From: Terrabacter sp. Root85
GTDB lineage: Bacteria; Actinomycetota; Actinomycetes; Actinomycetales; Dermatophilaceae
Direction: 5' to 3'
Length of the DNA: 64,000 nt
NCBI RefSeq assembly: GCF_001429185.1
Contig: NZ_LMIW01000012.1
Coordinates: 606 to 64,605 of the forward strand
Made by a program: the position numbers and the translations under genes. Of the stretch, positions 46,951-61,392 are shown one piece after another (the first letter of the stretch is position 1; each line of letters starts with the position of its first letter). The notes under the pieces are model-generated. The model did no database searches. It was not told the DNA's origin and saw only the letters and a list, made by a program, of their open reading frames with translations.

Positions 46951-47883
46951 ATGGCACCGCGTACTCCCTCGGCTCCTCCGCACGAGTGGCTCGACGAGCA
47001 CGGCCACGAGATCGAGGACCACGACCGGGGTCTCGTCTACGACCTCCAGACGCTCGTCGACCGGCGTCGTGCCCTGACCCTCTTCGGTGGTCTCGGGGTC
47101 GCCGGCGCGCTCGCGGCGTGCAGCACCGGGACGCCGTCCGCGGCCTCGACCGGATCGGCGACGAGCAGCTCGACGAGTGCGAGCACGTCCTCGGCGTCCA
47201 CGACGAGTGCCGCAGCCGGGACGTCTACGGCCACCTCCGGCGACACGGCCGACCCCGACCTCGTCGAGGCGCCGGACGAGACCGCGGGTCCCTACCCGGG
47301 CGACGGCTCCAACGGCCAGAACGTCCTCGACGACTCGGGCATCGTGCGCCGCGACATCCGCAGCAGCTTCGGCTCGTCGGCGACGACGGCCCAGGGAGTG
47401 CCCCTCACGGTCAAGCTGACGGTGAAGGATCTCGCGACGAGCTCGGCGCTCGTCGGCGCCGCCGTCTACGTCTGGCACTGCGACCGCGACGGCAACTACT
47501 CGATGTACAGCCAGGCCGCGGCCGACGAGAACTACCTGCGCGGCGTGCAGGCCACCGACGAGTCGGGCACGGCGACCTTCACGTCGATCTTCCCGGCCTG
47601 CTACGCGGGGCGCTGGCCGCACATCCACTTCGAGGTCTACTCGAAGGTGAGCGACGCGACGTCGAGCGGCCCCATCGTCAAGACGTCACAGATCGCCCTG
47701 CCCCAGGCCACCTGCGAGGCGGTCTATTCCACGACCGGCTACGAGCAGAGCGTCGGCAACCTCTCACAGGTCAGTCTCCAGCGCGACAACGTCTTCGGTG
47801 ACGACGGTGGCATCCACCAGCTCGCGACGATGTCGGGCAGCGCGTCGTCCGGCTACACCGCGGCGCTGACGATCGGCGTCTGA
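46951..47883 (+). CDS. Secreted intradiol dioxygenase-like lipoprotein (Tat-type signal)
   Basis: 310 residues. A ~36-residue hydrophilic N-terminus precedes R38-R39-R40, hydrophobic ALTLFGGLGVAGA and lipobox LAAC ending at C57, suggesting Tat export and lipidation. A Ser/Thr-rich linker (~60-95) follows. The core resembles the beta-sandwich of intradiol ring-cleavage dioxygenases: DETAGPYPGDG, GAAVYVWHCDRDGNYSMYS, LRGVQATDESGTATFTSIFP and GRWPHIHFEVYSKVSD, the last carrying the two His iron ligands. Family members cleave catechols, but secreted versions are poorly understood. AAAGGG precedes the ATG. Neighbours give no aromatic catabolic pathway. Confidence 0.8.
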   Translation: MAPRTPSAPPHEWLDEHGHEIEDHDRGLVYDLQTLVDRRRALTLFGGLGVAGALAACSTGTPSAASTGSATSSSTSASTSSASTTSAAAGTSTATSGDTADPDLVEAPDETAGPYPGDGSNGQNVLDDSGIVRRDIRSSFGSSATTAQGVPLTVKLTVKDLATSSALVGAAVYVWHCDRDGNYSMYSQAAADENYLRGVQATDESGTATFTSIFPACYAGRWPHIHFEVYSKVSDATSSGPIVKTSQIALPQATCEAVYSTTGYEQSVGNLSQVSLQRDNVFGDDGGIHQLATMSGSASSGYTAALTIGV

Positions 47884-47919
47884 CCGCGATCAGACCGGCA
47901 CGAGTGGGAGCCTGATGCC

Positions 47920-48213
47920 ATGAGTGACAACGAGGTGCTCGTCGTCAGTGCGATGGCGATCAACGTGACGATCCCGGAGCCGCTGCGCTGGAACGACTCC
48001 CGCCGGGGTCGGGAGTTCCGGCTCGACACCCTCAACGTCCGGATGCTCCCTGACGGCCACCTCGCGGCCAAGGCGTACGGCCGACCCGTCGAGGGCGGGC
48101 GCGGGGCCTACGTGTCGTTCACCGTGCCGGACCGCCCCGAGCTCGCTGCACTCGTCGCGGCCGCCGCGGACCGGGCGGCTGAGAGGTGGGCGGCCCACCA
48201 GGGGCTCGGCTGA
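47920..48213 (+). CDS. Small hypothetical protein
   Basis: 97 residues from ATG 47920 with GGGAG nine bases upstream. No signal peptide or membrane segment. It has a beta-rich-looking N-terminal half (VLVVSAMAINVTIPEPLRWN) and an Ala-rich helical end. Not recognised. A 6-bp hairpin (47878-47895) overlaps the stop of the preceding dioxygenase-like gene. It converges on the HelD-like gene with 7 bases between. Confidence 0.6.
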   Translation: MSDNEVLVVSAMAINVTIPEPLRWNDSRRGREFRLDTLNVRMLPDGHLAAKAYGRPVEGGRGAYVSFTVPDRPELAALVAAAADRAAERWAAHQGLG

Positions 48214-48220
48214 GCCCGCG

Positions 48221-50257
48221 TCAGGCAGCGCCGAGCGCCTCGGGGAGCGGCTCGGCGTGCACGATCGTCAGCTCCGAGACCGCTCGGGTCAGCACGACGT
48301 AGAGGCGCCGCAGTCCGGTGCGCTCGTCGGGCTCGGCCGCGGCGATCGCGGCCGGCTCGACGACGACGGTGCGGTCGAACTCCAGACCCTTGGCGACGCT
48401 GGCCGGCACGACCTCGACCTGGTGGTCCTCATCGTCGCCGTGGTCGCGGTCGAGCCGGCCGTGGGAGACACTGGCAGCCGCGAGGGCGGCCGAGACCCGG
48501 TCGACGTCGGTGTCCGGCGCGATGACGCCGACCGAGCCGGCAGCGCTCGCAGCGCGTTCGACCGCCCGCACGACCTCGACGTCGAGCTCGCCCGCCGCTG
48601 CGGGTCGGATCTCGAGCCGTCCGGGGTTGTCGCGCACCGACACCGGTGCGCCGAGGCCCGGCGCCATGACGGGCAGCAGGCGCGCGGCGTACTCGATGAC
48701 GACGGCCGGGACCCGGAAGCCGCGGTCGAGCACGACGAGGTCGTGGTCCTCCTTGCCGAGGTGACGCATGGCCTCGTCCCAGGACGCGGTCGCCCACGGC
48801 GTCGTGCCCTGGGCGATGTCGCCGAGGACGGTGACCGAGCCCGTCGAGCACCGCCGACCGACGGCGCGCAGCTGCATGGGGGAGAGGTCCTGCGCCTCGT
48901 CGAGCACGACGTGGCCGAGGCTCGGAAGGCGACGCAGCAGGTCGTCGAGCTCGTCGAGCAGCGCCATGTCGGCCCGCGACCAGCGGGCGGCGCCCTTGGT
49001 GCGGGCCGGCTTGTCCCACATCAGCATCGACTGCTCCGCGTCGGTCAGGTCGTCGCCGGCAGCGGCCCGCAGCGCGTCGGCGTCGGACCACAACCGGTGC
49101 AGCACCCCCTGCGGGTCGAGCGCGGGCCAGACGGACGAGACGTACGTCTTGACGGCGGCCGACCTGGCGACGGCGTCCTGCACGCGGTCGTCGGGCGCCT
49201 CGCCGGCGCGCTCCATCTCGAGCAGGACGTGGTGCGCGAGCCGCTGGGGGAGGAGGTCGCGTGCGGCGGAGTAGCGCACGCCGCGGGCGGCCAGCTCGTC
49301 GAGGATGTCGGCCACCTCGGAGGCCGGCACGCGCCACTTGCGCACACCGCGCGGTACGACGACCGCCTCCGTGGGGCGCACGATGCTCGACCAGACGGCC
49401 CGGCGCAGCACCGACGCGAGGCGCGGGTCGCCCTTGAGGGCGGCGACGTCGGCCGTCTCCTCGGCGCGCACCCGGCCGTGGTCGAGCAGGCTCTCGATCG
49501 TCGCGTGGCCGACTCGCACCTCGCCGAGCGACGGCAGGACGGCGCCGATGTGGTCGAGGAAGGCGCGGTTGGGGCCGACGACGAGCACACCGGAGCGGTC
49601 CAGGCGGTCGCGGAAGGAGTAGAGCAGCCACGCAGCACGGTGCAGCCCGACGGCCGTCTTGCCCGTGCCCGGCGCACCCTGCACGCAGACACTCACGGCC
49701 ACGTCGCTGCGGACGATCTCGTCCTGCTCCGGCTGGATCGTCGAGACGATGTCGCGCATCGGACCGGTGCGGGGGCGCTCGATCTCGGCCGCGAGGAGCG
49801 AGCCTGCCGGCGAGCCGGACTGATCGGGCTCGCGCAGGTGCTCGTCCTCGAGGGCGGTGAGGCGACCCCTGTCGACGCCGAACCGACGCCGCAGCACGAC
49901 GTCCATCGGCTCGAGCGGCGACGCCCGGTAGAACGCGGTCGAGATCGGGGCGCGCCAGTCGACGACGACGGGGTCGCCCGCCTCGTCGGAGACGTGCCGT
50001 CGGCCGATGTGGAACTGCTCCGCCGGCCCGTCCGTGGGGTCGAGGTCGATCCGGCCGAAGAAGAGGGTCGTGCGCGGGTCGTCCTGCAGCGACGCGATGC
50101 GTCGGGCCAGCACCCAGCCGAGGACCTCGCCCGAGATCGCATCGCTCGCCTTCGACGCGTCGAGCGACTCCGCAAGCCGGCGCATCCGGGCCAGCTGCTC
50201 CCGCGCGTCGTCGAGGTAGGCCTGCTCCCGGGCGAGTTCGGAGTCGAGCGACGTCAC
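48221..50257 (-). CDS. HelD/HelR-like superfamily 1 helicase
   Basis: 678 residues from GTG at 50257. The N-terminal coiled coil (LAREQAYLDDAREQLARMRR) is the secondary-channel arm found in HelD proteins; an SF1 ATPase follows, with FHIGRRHVSDEAGDPVVVDW, Walker A VQGAPGTGKTAVGLHRAAW, Walker B LGHVVLDEAQDLSPMQL and a UvrD-like C-terminal domain (YVVLTRAVSELTIVHAE). HelD proteins bind and recycle RNA polymerase; actinobacterial HelR can displace rifamycins. No inverted repeat like the rifamycin-associated element was found in the upstream 274 bases, so a rifamycin response is not supported. Confidence 0.88.
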   Translation of the reverse strand: MTSLDSELAREQAYLDDAREQLARMRRLAESLDASKASDAISGEVLGWVLARRIASLQDDPRTTLFFGRIDLDPTDGPAEQFHIGRRHVSDEAGDPVVVDWRAPISTAFYRASPLEPMDVVLRRRFGVDRGRLTALEDEHLREPDQSGSPAGSLLAAEIERPRTGPMRDIVSTIQPEQDEIVRSDVAVSVCVQGAPGTGKTAVGLHRAAWLLYSFRDRLDRSGVLVVGPNRAFLDHIGAVLPSLGEVRVGHATIESLLDHGRVRAEETADVAALKGDPRLASVLRRAVWSSIVRPTEAVVVPRGVRKWRVPASEVADILDELAARGVRYSAARDLLPQRLAHHVLLEMERAGEAPDDRVQDAVARSAAVKTYVSSVWPALDPQGVLHRLWSDADALRAAAGDDLTDAEQSMLMWDKPARTKGAARWSRADMALLDELDDLLRRLPSLGHVVLDEAQDLSPMQLRAVGRRCSTGSVTVLGDIAQGTTPWATASWDEAMRHLGKEDHDLVVLDRGFRVPAVVIEYAARLLPVMAPGLGAPVSVRDNPGRLEIRPAAAGELDVEVVRAVERAASAAGSVGVIAPDTDVDRVSAALAAASVSHGRLDRDHGDDEDHQVEVVPASVAKGLEFDRTVVVEPAAIAAAEPDERTGLRRLYVVLTRAVSELTIVHAEPLPEALGAA

Positions 50258-50429
50258 GCGCAGCAGCCTTCCGTGCAGGGCAGCACGCCGAGAAGGTGCA
50301 GACTCACCGGGACCTCGAGGCGGTGGGCGGCGACCTGCTCGGTGCGTTGCGGGCGGGGGAACGGGTCAGCGTACACCGGCGAGGACGGCGACGGGTGTGC
50401 GCGATTCCGCGATCGGGTGGCGTCCCGGC

Positions 50430-50435
50430 TAGACT
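50430..50435 (+). promoter_or_regulatory. Candidate -10 box for efp-nusB
   Basis: TAGACT would start transcription near 50442, leaving a ~90-base leader that contains the octamer CGGCATAC just before the ribosome site. No clear -35. Confidence 0.4.
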
Positions 50436-50531
50436 CGTGCGGCAACTCCCCAAGACAGTGAACGCCCGGCGATCCGGCGTGCCCAGAGGCGCGCGCCCCG
50501 ACCGGCCGGCATACGAAAGTGGTTTGTGACG

Positions 50532-51095
50532 ATGGCTTCGACCAACGACCTGAAGAACGGCATGGTGCTCAACATCGAGGGACAGCTCTGGTCCGTCGTC
50601 GAGTTCCAGCACGTGAAGCCCGGCAAGGGCCCTGCGTTCGTGCGCACCAAGCTCAAGGCCGTCCTCTCGGGCAAGGTCGTCGACAAGACGTTCAACGCCG
50701 GTACCAAGGTCGAGACGAGCAACGTCGACAAGCGGACGATGCAGTACCTCTACAAGGACGGCACCGACTTCGTCTTCATGGACACCGACACCTACGACCA
50801 GCTCAACGTGTCGGAGACCGTCGTGGGCGACGCCGCCAACTACCTCCTCGAGAACCAGAACGCGCTCGTCGCCACCAACGAGGGCCTGCCGCTCTACGTC
50901 GAGCTGCCCGCGTCGGTCGTCCTCGAGATCACGCACACCGAGCCGGGCCTGCAGGGCGACCGCTCGACCGGCGGCACCAAGCCGGCCACCCTCGAGACCG
51001 GCGCCCAGATCAACGTGCCGCTCTTCCTCGAGTCCGGCACCCGCGTCAAGGTCGACACCCGCGACGGGTCGTACCTCGGCCGAGTCAACGACTGA
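50532..51095 (+). CDS. efp: Translation elongation factor P
   Basis: 187 residues from ATG 50532, giving the usual [20 protein letters not shown] start; GTG 50526 would add two residues. EF-P relieves ribosome stalling at polyproline. The tip loop reads [12 protein letters not shown], with Lys at the position usually modified or functional in actinobacterial EF-P. The three-domain length is normal, ending [17 protein letters not shown]. Directly upstream of nusB, as in M. tuberculosis; the pepQ gene usually before efp is absent. Confidence 0.97.
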   Translation: MASTNDLKNGMVLNIEGQLWSVVEFQHVKPGKGPAFVRTKLKAVLSGKVVDKTFNAGTKVETSNVDKRTMQYLYKDGTDFVFMDTDTYDQLNVSETVVGDAANYLLENQNALVATNEGLPLYVELPASVVLEITHTEPGLQGDRSTGGTKPATLETGAQINVPLFLESGTRVKVDTRDGSYLGRVND

Positions 51096-51111
51096 GCGGA
51101 CGCGAATTCCC

Positions 51112-51525
51112 TTGGCAGCACGCAGCAAGGCCCGTACCCGGGCGCTCGACATCCTCTTCGAGGCGGACCAGCGCGGCCTCAACGCCGAGACGCTCCTCGA
51201 CGAGCGCCTCGGCGACCGCGAGTCGCGGGCCGCGAACAACCCGTACACCGCGGACCTCGTGCGCGGCGTCGTCGGGCGCTGGAACGACATCAACGCCGCG
51301 CTGACCGACTACAGCCAGGGCTGGACCCTCGACCGGATGCCTGCCGTCGACCGCACGATCCTGCGCCTCGGCGCGTGGGAGGTCCTCTGGAACGACGAGA
51401 TCCCCGACGGCGTGGCGATCTCCGAGGCCGTGGCGCTCGCCACCGACCTCTCGACGGACGAGTCGCCGGCCTTCGTCAACGGACTGCTCGCGCGCATCGC
51501 CGAGGTCAAGGCCACCATCGTCTGA
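51112..51525 (+). CDS. nusB: Transcription antitermination factor NusB
   Basis: 137 residues from TTG 51112, the only credible start before the conserved ARSKARTRALDILFEADQRG. The helical bundle motifs LDRMPAVDRTILRLGAWEVL and EAVALATDLSTDESPAFVNG are typical. NusB binds boxA RNA with S10 for rRNA antitermination. The ribosome site is weak, so it may depend on coupling to efp 16 bases upstream. A long perfect terminator follows. Confidence 0.93.
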   Translation: MAARSKARTRALDILFEADQRGLNAETLLDERLGDRESRAANNPYTADLVRGVVGRWNDINAALTDYSQGWTLDRMPAVDRTILRLGAWEVLWNDEIPDGVAISEAVALATDLSTDESPAFVNGLLARIAEVKATIV

Positions 51526-51549
51526 CGCAGCGGCGCACGCACCTGCGAT

Positions 51550-51585
51550 CGAAGGGCACCCACCGCGGCCGGTGGGTGCCCTTCG
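51550..51585. terminator. Bidirectional terminator after nusB
   Basis: A perfect 15-bp stem, CGAAGGGCACCCACC (51550-51564) with 51571-51585, encloses a 6-base loop. It lies between the convergent nusB and winged-helix genes. Confidence 0.88.
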
Positions 51586-51623
51586 CCGTCGCTGCCCCGT
51601 CGGTCGGGGTCGGTCAGGGTCGG

Positions 51624-52727
51624 TCAGGTGGTCGTCACGACCGGCTCGAGCGAGCGCCCGAGGACCTCGCCCAACCGCACGGCCTCCTCGTCGAGCGAGG
51701 TCCTCGGGGGCCATCCGTCACCGGCGGCCCACGCGACCCGCAGCTCTCCGCGGACGACCGACCACGTGCCGCACACGACCCCGCCGCGCAGGACGACGTC
51801 GGCTCCCCGCGTCACCGCGGGGCGCAACACCGGGGGCACGACATGCGCGTCCTTCGTGCCTGCGCCCATGACCCACGGGTCGTGGCCGGGGAGCAGCCGC
51901 ACGGCGTCCGTCGGCTGGGCCGCGCGCAGGCTGTCGGCGTCCTCCGCGAGCACATACGCTGTCCCGCCCGCGACCTCGACGGGCTCGAGGTGCTCGCGCA
52001 GGTCCGCCAGCCAGCCGTCGATCCGCCGGCGTCCGGCGCTGAGGCCGTCGCCGAGCCAGTAGTGGACGTGCTCGGGCGTCGCGGGGCCGTACGCGTGGAG
52101 GTAGGCGCGGACGGCGTGCGGGCCCGCCGCAGCGAGGTCCCACACGCCCGCCCACCGGGGGTTGGCTTCGAGCCCCTGGAACGTCGCCCGTCCGTCGCGT
52201 GGCGGCCCGAACCCCATGTCGCCCTGCCACGTCAGTGCCTTGCTGAGGGTGACGGCTCCCTCGTCGAAGACGGGGCGTAGGTGGCGGTAGGCGGAGCACC
52301 GGGTCACGGCCGAGCCGAGCTCGGCGACGGTGAGCGGCCCGTCGGCGAGGGCCTCGCGCACGGCAGCGCGGAACCCCGGCCAGTCCTTCGGGCCGAGCCG
52401 GTAGTACTCCTGCCAGCTCTTCCGCTCCCACTGACGGCCGGCCGCGCGCAGCGCGAGGTAGGCGCCGCCGTCCTCCGGGGTGAGGTAGTGGGTGCCCCCG
52501 CGGAACGCGTACACCTTGACGAGGCGACCGTCGACGAGCGCCCGGGCCACCTCGTCGGGGCGTGACCGAGCGCGCCGGAGGCGCACGGTGAGCTCGGCGA
52601 GCCGCTCCTCCTTGGCCGGGACGGCCCCGAGCCGCCGCACGACCTCGGCGACCGACCCTCCGCCCACGGGATCGAGGAGCTGTTGCTGCAGCCGCCAGGA
52701 GAGGGCCCCGGCCCAGGTGATCGACAC
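51624..52727 (-). CDS. Winged-helix DNA-binding protein, HTH_42/AlkZ-like
   Basis: 367 residues from GTG at 52727. Family features are the opening WAGALSWRLQQQLLD, VYAFRGGTHYLTPEDGGAYL, DEGAVTLSKALTWQGDMGFG and a C-terminal region ending LPGHDPWVMGAGT then the barrel-like VLRGGVVCGTWSV. The family groups with AlkZ/YcaQ DNA glycosylases; I cannot confirm the catalytic glutamines, so glycosylase activity is only possible. A TAGCCT hexamer 6 bases upstream suggests a leaderless mRNA. Divergent from the pyr operon. Confidence 0.8.
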   Translation of the reverse strand: MSITWAGALSWRLQQQLLDPVGGGSVAEVVRRLGAVPAKEERLAELTVRLRRARSRPDEVARALVDGRLVKVYAFRGGTHYLTPEDGGAYLALRAAGRQWERKSWQEYYRLGPKDWPGFRAAVREALADGPLTVAELGSAVTRCSAYRHLRPVFDEGAVTLSKALTWQGDMGFGPPRDGRATFQGLEANPRWAGVWDLAAAGPHAVRAYLHAYGPATPEHVHYWLGDGLSAGRRRIDGWLADLREHLEPVEVAGGTAYVLAEDADSLRAAQPTDAVRLLPGHDPWVMGAGTKDAHVVPPVLRPAVTRGADVVLRGGVVCGTWSVVRGELRVAWAAGDGWPPRTSLDEEAVRLGEVLGRSLEPVVTTT

Positions 52728-52733
52728 CCTCGG

Positions 52734-52739
52734 AGGCTA
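52734..52739 (-). promoter_or_regulatory. Leaderless-type -10 box, winged-helix gene
   Basis: TAGCCT on the minus strand is followed by 6 bases and the GTG at 52727. Confidence 0.5.
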
Positions 52740-52848
52740 GCTGCGGTGGCGGACGATCGGGGTCCGGGTCACGGACGGACCCGTCGTTGCGACCGTTCGG
52801 GACGTTCTCACGGTGTGGCGCGGTGTCGGGGCGTCGTGAGCCGGACGT

Positions 52849-52854
52849 TACACT
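52849..52854 (+). promoter_or_regulatory. Candidate -10 box of the pyr operon
   Basis: TACACT would start transcription near 52861, placing the whole PyrR-type leader structure at the 5' end of the mRNA. Confidence 0.5.
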
Positions 52855-52864
52855 CGGCGCCGTA

Positions 52865-54508
<1,644 letters not shown>

Positions 54509-54512
<4 letters not shown>

Positions 54513-55846
54513 CCCGCCTCGTGATCCGCGGCGCCCGGCTGCTCGGTGCCGACCAGGCCGACCTGCTCGTCGAGGACGGCGTCATCACCGAGGTCGGCTC
54601 GGTCTCGGTGCCCTCGGACGCCGAGGTGCTCGACGCCGACGGCCTCGTCGCACTTCCCGGCCTCGTCGACCTGCACGTGCACCTGCGCGAGCCGGGCCGC
54701 GAGGATGCCGAGACGATCGCCACCGGCTCGGCGGCCGCTGCCGCCGGCGGCTTCACCGCCGTCTTCGCCATGGCCAACACGAGCCCCGTCACCGACACCG
54801 CCGAGGCCGCCGAACGCGTGCTCGACCTCGGGCGCGCGTGCGGGCTCACCGAGGTGGTCCCCGTCGGCGCCGTGACCAAGGGCCTCGAGGGCGCCGAGCT
54901 CGCCGAGCTCGGTCTCATGGCCCGCTCGCGGGCGAAGGTGCGTGTCTTCAGCGACGACGGCCACTGCGTGCACGACGCGCGGATCATGCGCCGGGCACTC
55001 GAGTACATCAAGCCCTTCGGCGGCGTCGTCAGCCAGCACGCGCAGGACCCGCGCCTCGCGGGCCGCGAGGCCTGCTGCCACGAGGGCGAGGTCTCCGGTC
55101 GGCTCGGCCTGCCCGGTTGGCCCGGCATCGCCGAGGAGTCGATCGTCGCGCGTGACGTCATGCTGGCCCGACACACCGGATCCCGCATCCACGTCGCGCA
55201 CGTCTCGACCGCCGGGACCGTCGAGGTCATCCGCTGGGCGAAGGCGCAGGGCATCGACGTCACCGCCGAGGTCACGCCCCACCACCTCGTGCTGACGACC
55301 GACCTCCTGCTCGGCTACGACCCCGTCTACAAGGTCAACCCCCCGCTGCGCCCGACCGAGGACGTCGAGGCCCTGCGCGCGGCCCTGGCCGACGGCACCA
55401 TCGACGCGGTCGCCACCGACCACGCCCCCCACGCTCTTCACGACAAGGAGCACGCCTTCGTCGACGCGGCCTTCGGGATGCTCGGCCTCGAGACGGCCCT
55501 CTCGGTCGTCAGCGACGTCATGGTGCGAACCGGCCTGCTCGACTGGGCCGACGTGGCACGGGTCATGTCGACCGCGCCGGCCCGGATCGGCGGGCTCGCC
55601 CACCAGGGAAGGGAGCTCGCCGTCGGCAGCCCCGCCCACATCACCCTCGTCGACCCCGACCGCGAGGTCACGGTCGACGCCGCCGCGAGCCGCAGCCGCT
55701 CGCGCAACAACCCGTGGCACGGGCGCACCCTGCACGGAGCCGTCCTCGCGACGGTCCACGCGGGGCGCGTCACCCACGACGTCCGCAACGGCGCGGGCAC
55801 CCGACGAGAACTGACGAACGCGACGACCTCGGGAGCAGACCTGTGA
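54509..55846 (+). CDS. pyrC: Dihydroorotase
   Basis: 445 residues, class I type. The metal site [56 protein letters not shown] and [10 protein letters not shown] are present, as is the C-terminal HLHG-type amidohydrolase barrel end. Closes carbamoyl aspartate to dihydroorotate using zinc. The GTGA overlap with carA is direct; the extra membrane-protein gene found here in M. tuberculosis is absent. Confidence 0.96.
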
Positions 55847-57129
55847 CCACCCAGACCCCCCTGACCGTGCCCACCCGTGACGGGTGGCCCACACGCAGCC
55901 GCGTGGCGGCGACCCTCGTGCTCGAGGACGGCCGCACCTTCCACGGGTCGTCCTACGGTGCACTGGGCCAGACCGTCGGCGAGGCCGTCTTCTCCACCGG
56001 CATGACGGGCTACCAGGAGACGCTGACCGACCCGAGCTACCACCGGCAGGTCATCGTCATGACCTCGCCGCACGTCGGCAACACGGGCGTCAACACCGAG
56101 GACGACGAGAGCAGCCGCATCTGGGTCGCCGGCTACGTCGTGCGCGACCCCGCCATCCGGGCGTCGAACTGGCGCGCCACGCGCGACCTCGAGGACGAGC
56201 TCGTCGACCAGGGCGTCGTCGGCATCTGCGACATCGACACGCGCGCCCTGACCCGCCACCTGCGCGAGCGCGGGGCGATGCGGGTCGGCATCTTCAGCGG
56301 TGACGCCGCCGAGCGCCCCGAGGCCGAGCTGCTCGAGGCGGTTCGCACGAGCCCGCAGATGGCCGGGGCCGCGCTCGCCGCCGAGGTCACCACCTCCGAG
56401 CCGTATGCCGTCCCGGCCGTCGGCGACAAGAGGTTCACCGTCGCGGCCGTCGACCTCGGCATCAAGGCGATGACCCCGGCGCTCATGGCCCAGCGCGGCA
56501 TCGAGGTGCACGTGCTGCCGGCCACCGCGACGATCGACGACGTCCTGGCGGTGGGGGAGTCCGGCCCCGACGGCGTCTTCTTCTCCAACGGTCCCGGAGA
56601 CCCTGCCACCGCCGAGCGCGAGGTCGCGCTGCTGCGTGAGGTGCTCGACCGCGGCATCCCGTTCTTCGGCATCTGCTTCGGCAACCAGCTGCTCGGTCGC
56701 GCCCTCGGCTTCGGCACGTACAAGCTGAAGTACGGCCACCGCGGCATCAACCAGCCGGTCATGGACCGCACGACCGGGAAGGTCGAGGTGACCGCTCACA
56801 ACCACGGCTTCGCCGTGGACGCACCCCTCGACGAGGACAGCGACACGGCATACGGCCGCGTCCGTGTCTCGCACGTGTGCCTCAACGACGACGTCGTCGA
56901 GGGGCTCGAGTGTCTCGACCGTCCCGCGTACTCCGTGCAGTACCACCCCGAGGCCGCGGCCGGCCCGCACGACGCCGCCTACCTCTTCGACCGCTTCGTG
57001 GAGCTCATGGAACACGGTCCGGCGCGCGTCGCGCCTGGACTGACGAGCGAAGCGAGCGAAGCGAGCCAGCCGAGGAGGGAAGGCGTGACGACACCAAGCG
57101 CCGGACCCGCGACCGGAGGGAGCAAATAA
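55843..57129 (+). CDS. carA: Carbamoyl-phosphate synthase small chain (with C-terminal tail)
   Basis: 428 residues from GTG 55843. N-terminal domain opens [20 protein letters not shown]; the class I amidotransferase domain has [13 protein letters not shown], the nucleophile in [16 protein letters not shown] and the [12 protein letters not shown] pair. It supplies ammonia from glutamine to CarB. After FDRFVELM about 35 extra residues, including a SEASEAS stretch coded by a 9-bp repeat, replace the usual end. Stop TAA is one base before the carB ATG. Confidence 0.95.
   Translation: MTTQTPLTVPTRDGWPTRSRVAATLVLEDGRTFHGSSYGALGQTVGEAVFSTGMTGYQETLTDPSYHRQVIVMTSPHVGNTGVNTEDDESSRIWVAGYVVRDPAIRASNWRATRDLEDELVDQGVVGICDIDTRALTRHLRERGAMRVGIFSGDAAERPEAELLEAVRTSPQMAGAALAAEVTTSEPYAVPAVGDKRFTVAAVDLGIKAMTPALMAQRGIEVHVLPATATIDDVLAVGESGPDGVFFSNGPGDPATAEREVALLREVLDRGIPFFGICFGNQLLGRALGFGTYKLKYGHRGINQPVMDRTTGKVEVTAHNHGFAVDAPLDEDSDTAYGRVRVSHVCLNDDVVEGLECLDRPAYSVQYHPEAAAGPHDAAYLFDRFVELMEHGPARVAPGLTSEASEASQPRREGVTTPSAGPATGGSK
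57045..57066 (+). repeat. 9-bp tandem repeat in the carA 3' tail
   Basis: GAGCGAAGC occurs twice followed by GAGC. It encodes the SEASEAS part of the non-conserved CarA tail. Confidence 0.7.
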
Positions 57130-57130
57130 C

Positions 57131-60501
<3,371 letters not shown>

Positions 60502-60505
<4 letters not shown>

Positions 60506-61392
60506 GCGAGCGCCAGCTGCGCGCCCGGGTGACGCAGGAGGTCGCGGAGGTCATCGCGACCCGGCGGGTCGGCGCGTACCAGCACCTCACCCTCGTCGCC
60601 CCCGGCGTCGCCGAGCTGGCCCGCCCGGGTCAGTTCGTCGCGCTCGCCGTCGGCGGCGAGACGTCCGGCACCCTGTTGCGCCGGTCCTTCTCGATCCACA
60701 AGGTCAGCCCGAGCGGCACCTACGGCGGCACGGTCGAGATCGTCGTCTCGGCCGTCGGCACCGGCACCCGGTGGATCGTCGACCGCGCGCCGCACGACAC
60801 GATCGACGTCGTCGGCCCGCTCGGCAAGGCGTTCCCGCTGCCGACCGACCCCGTGGCCTGCGTCCTCGTCGGCGGCGGCTACGGCAGCGCACCGCTCTTC
60901 TGGCTCGCGGCCGAGCTGCGCGAGCGCGGCTGCCACGTCGAGATGGTCCTGGGTGCTGCGAGCGAGGACCGTCTCTTCGGCGTCGTCGAGGCCCGGCGCA
61001 GCTGCGACGGCGTCACGGTGACGACCGACGACGGCTCGGCCGGTCAGCAGGGCTGGGTCAGCGACCCGCTGCCCGAGATCATCGAGCGCACGAAGGCGGG
61101 TGTCGTCTACGGCTGCGGCCCGATGGGGATGCTCGAGTCGATCACCCGGGTCGCCCAGGCGCACGACGCCGTCGCACAGGTCGCCGTCGAGGAGTCCATG
61201 GCCTGTGGTGTCGGCGTCTGCATGACGTGCGTCATGCCGGTCGTCGGCTCCGACGGACGCACCCGGATGGTGCGCTCGTGCGTCGAGGGGCCCGTCTTCC
61301 GCGGCGACCGCGTCCGCTGGGACGCCTTCGACGGAGGCCATGCCCGCGTCCCCGACGATGCCGTCGGCGCCCCGAAGGTGGGTGGCCACTGA
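60502..61392 (+). CDS. pyrK: Dihydroorotate dehydrogenase electron transfer subunit PyrK
   Basis: 296 residues. Ferredoxin reductase-like FAD domain with [12 protein letters not shown]-binding [15 protein letters not shown] and YGCGPMGML, and a C-terminal [2Fe-2S] site: cysteines in CGVGVCMTC and in RSCVEGPVF. It passes electrons from dihydroorotate to NAD with the class 1B PyrD next to it. M. tuberculosis lacks this subunit and uses a quinone-linked class 2 enzyme. Overlaps carB by ATGA and pyrD by one base. Confidence 0.93.

Noticed and set aside
48257-50461. 734-codon plus-strand open frame opposite the HelD-like gene
   Set aside because: Minus-strand frame has clear helicase motifs; this one has none.
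50258-50531. Rifamycin-associated inverted repeat upstream of the HelD-like gene
   Set aside because: No matching palindrome is visible in this interval.
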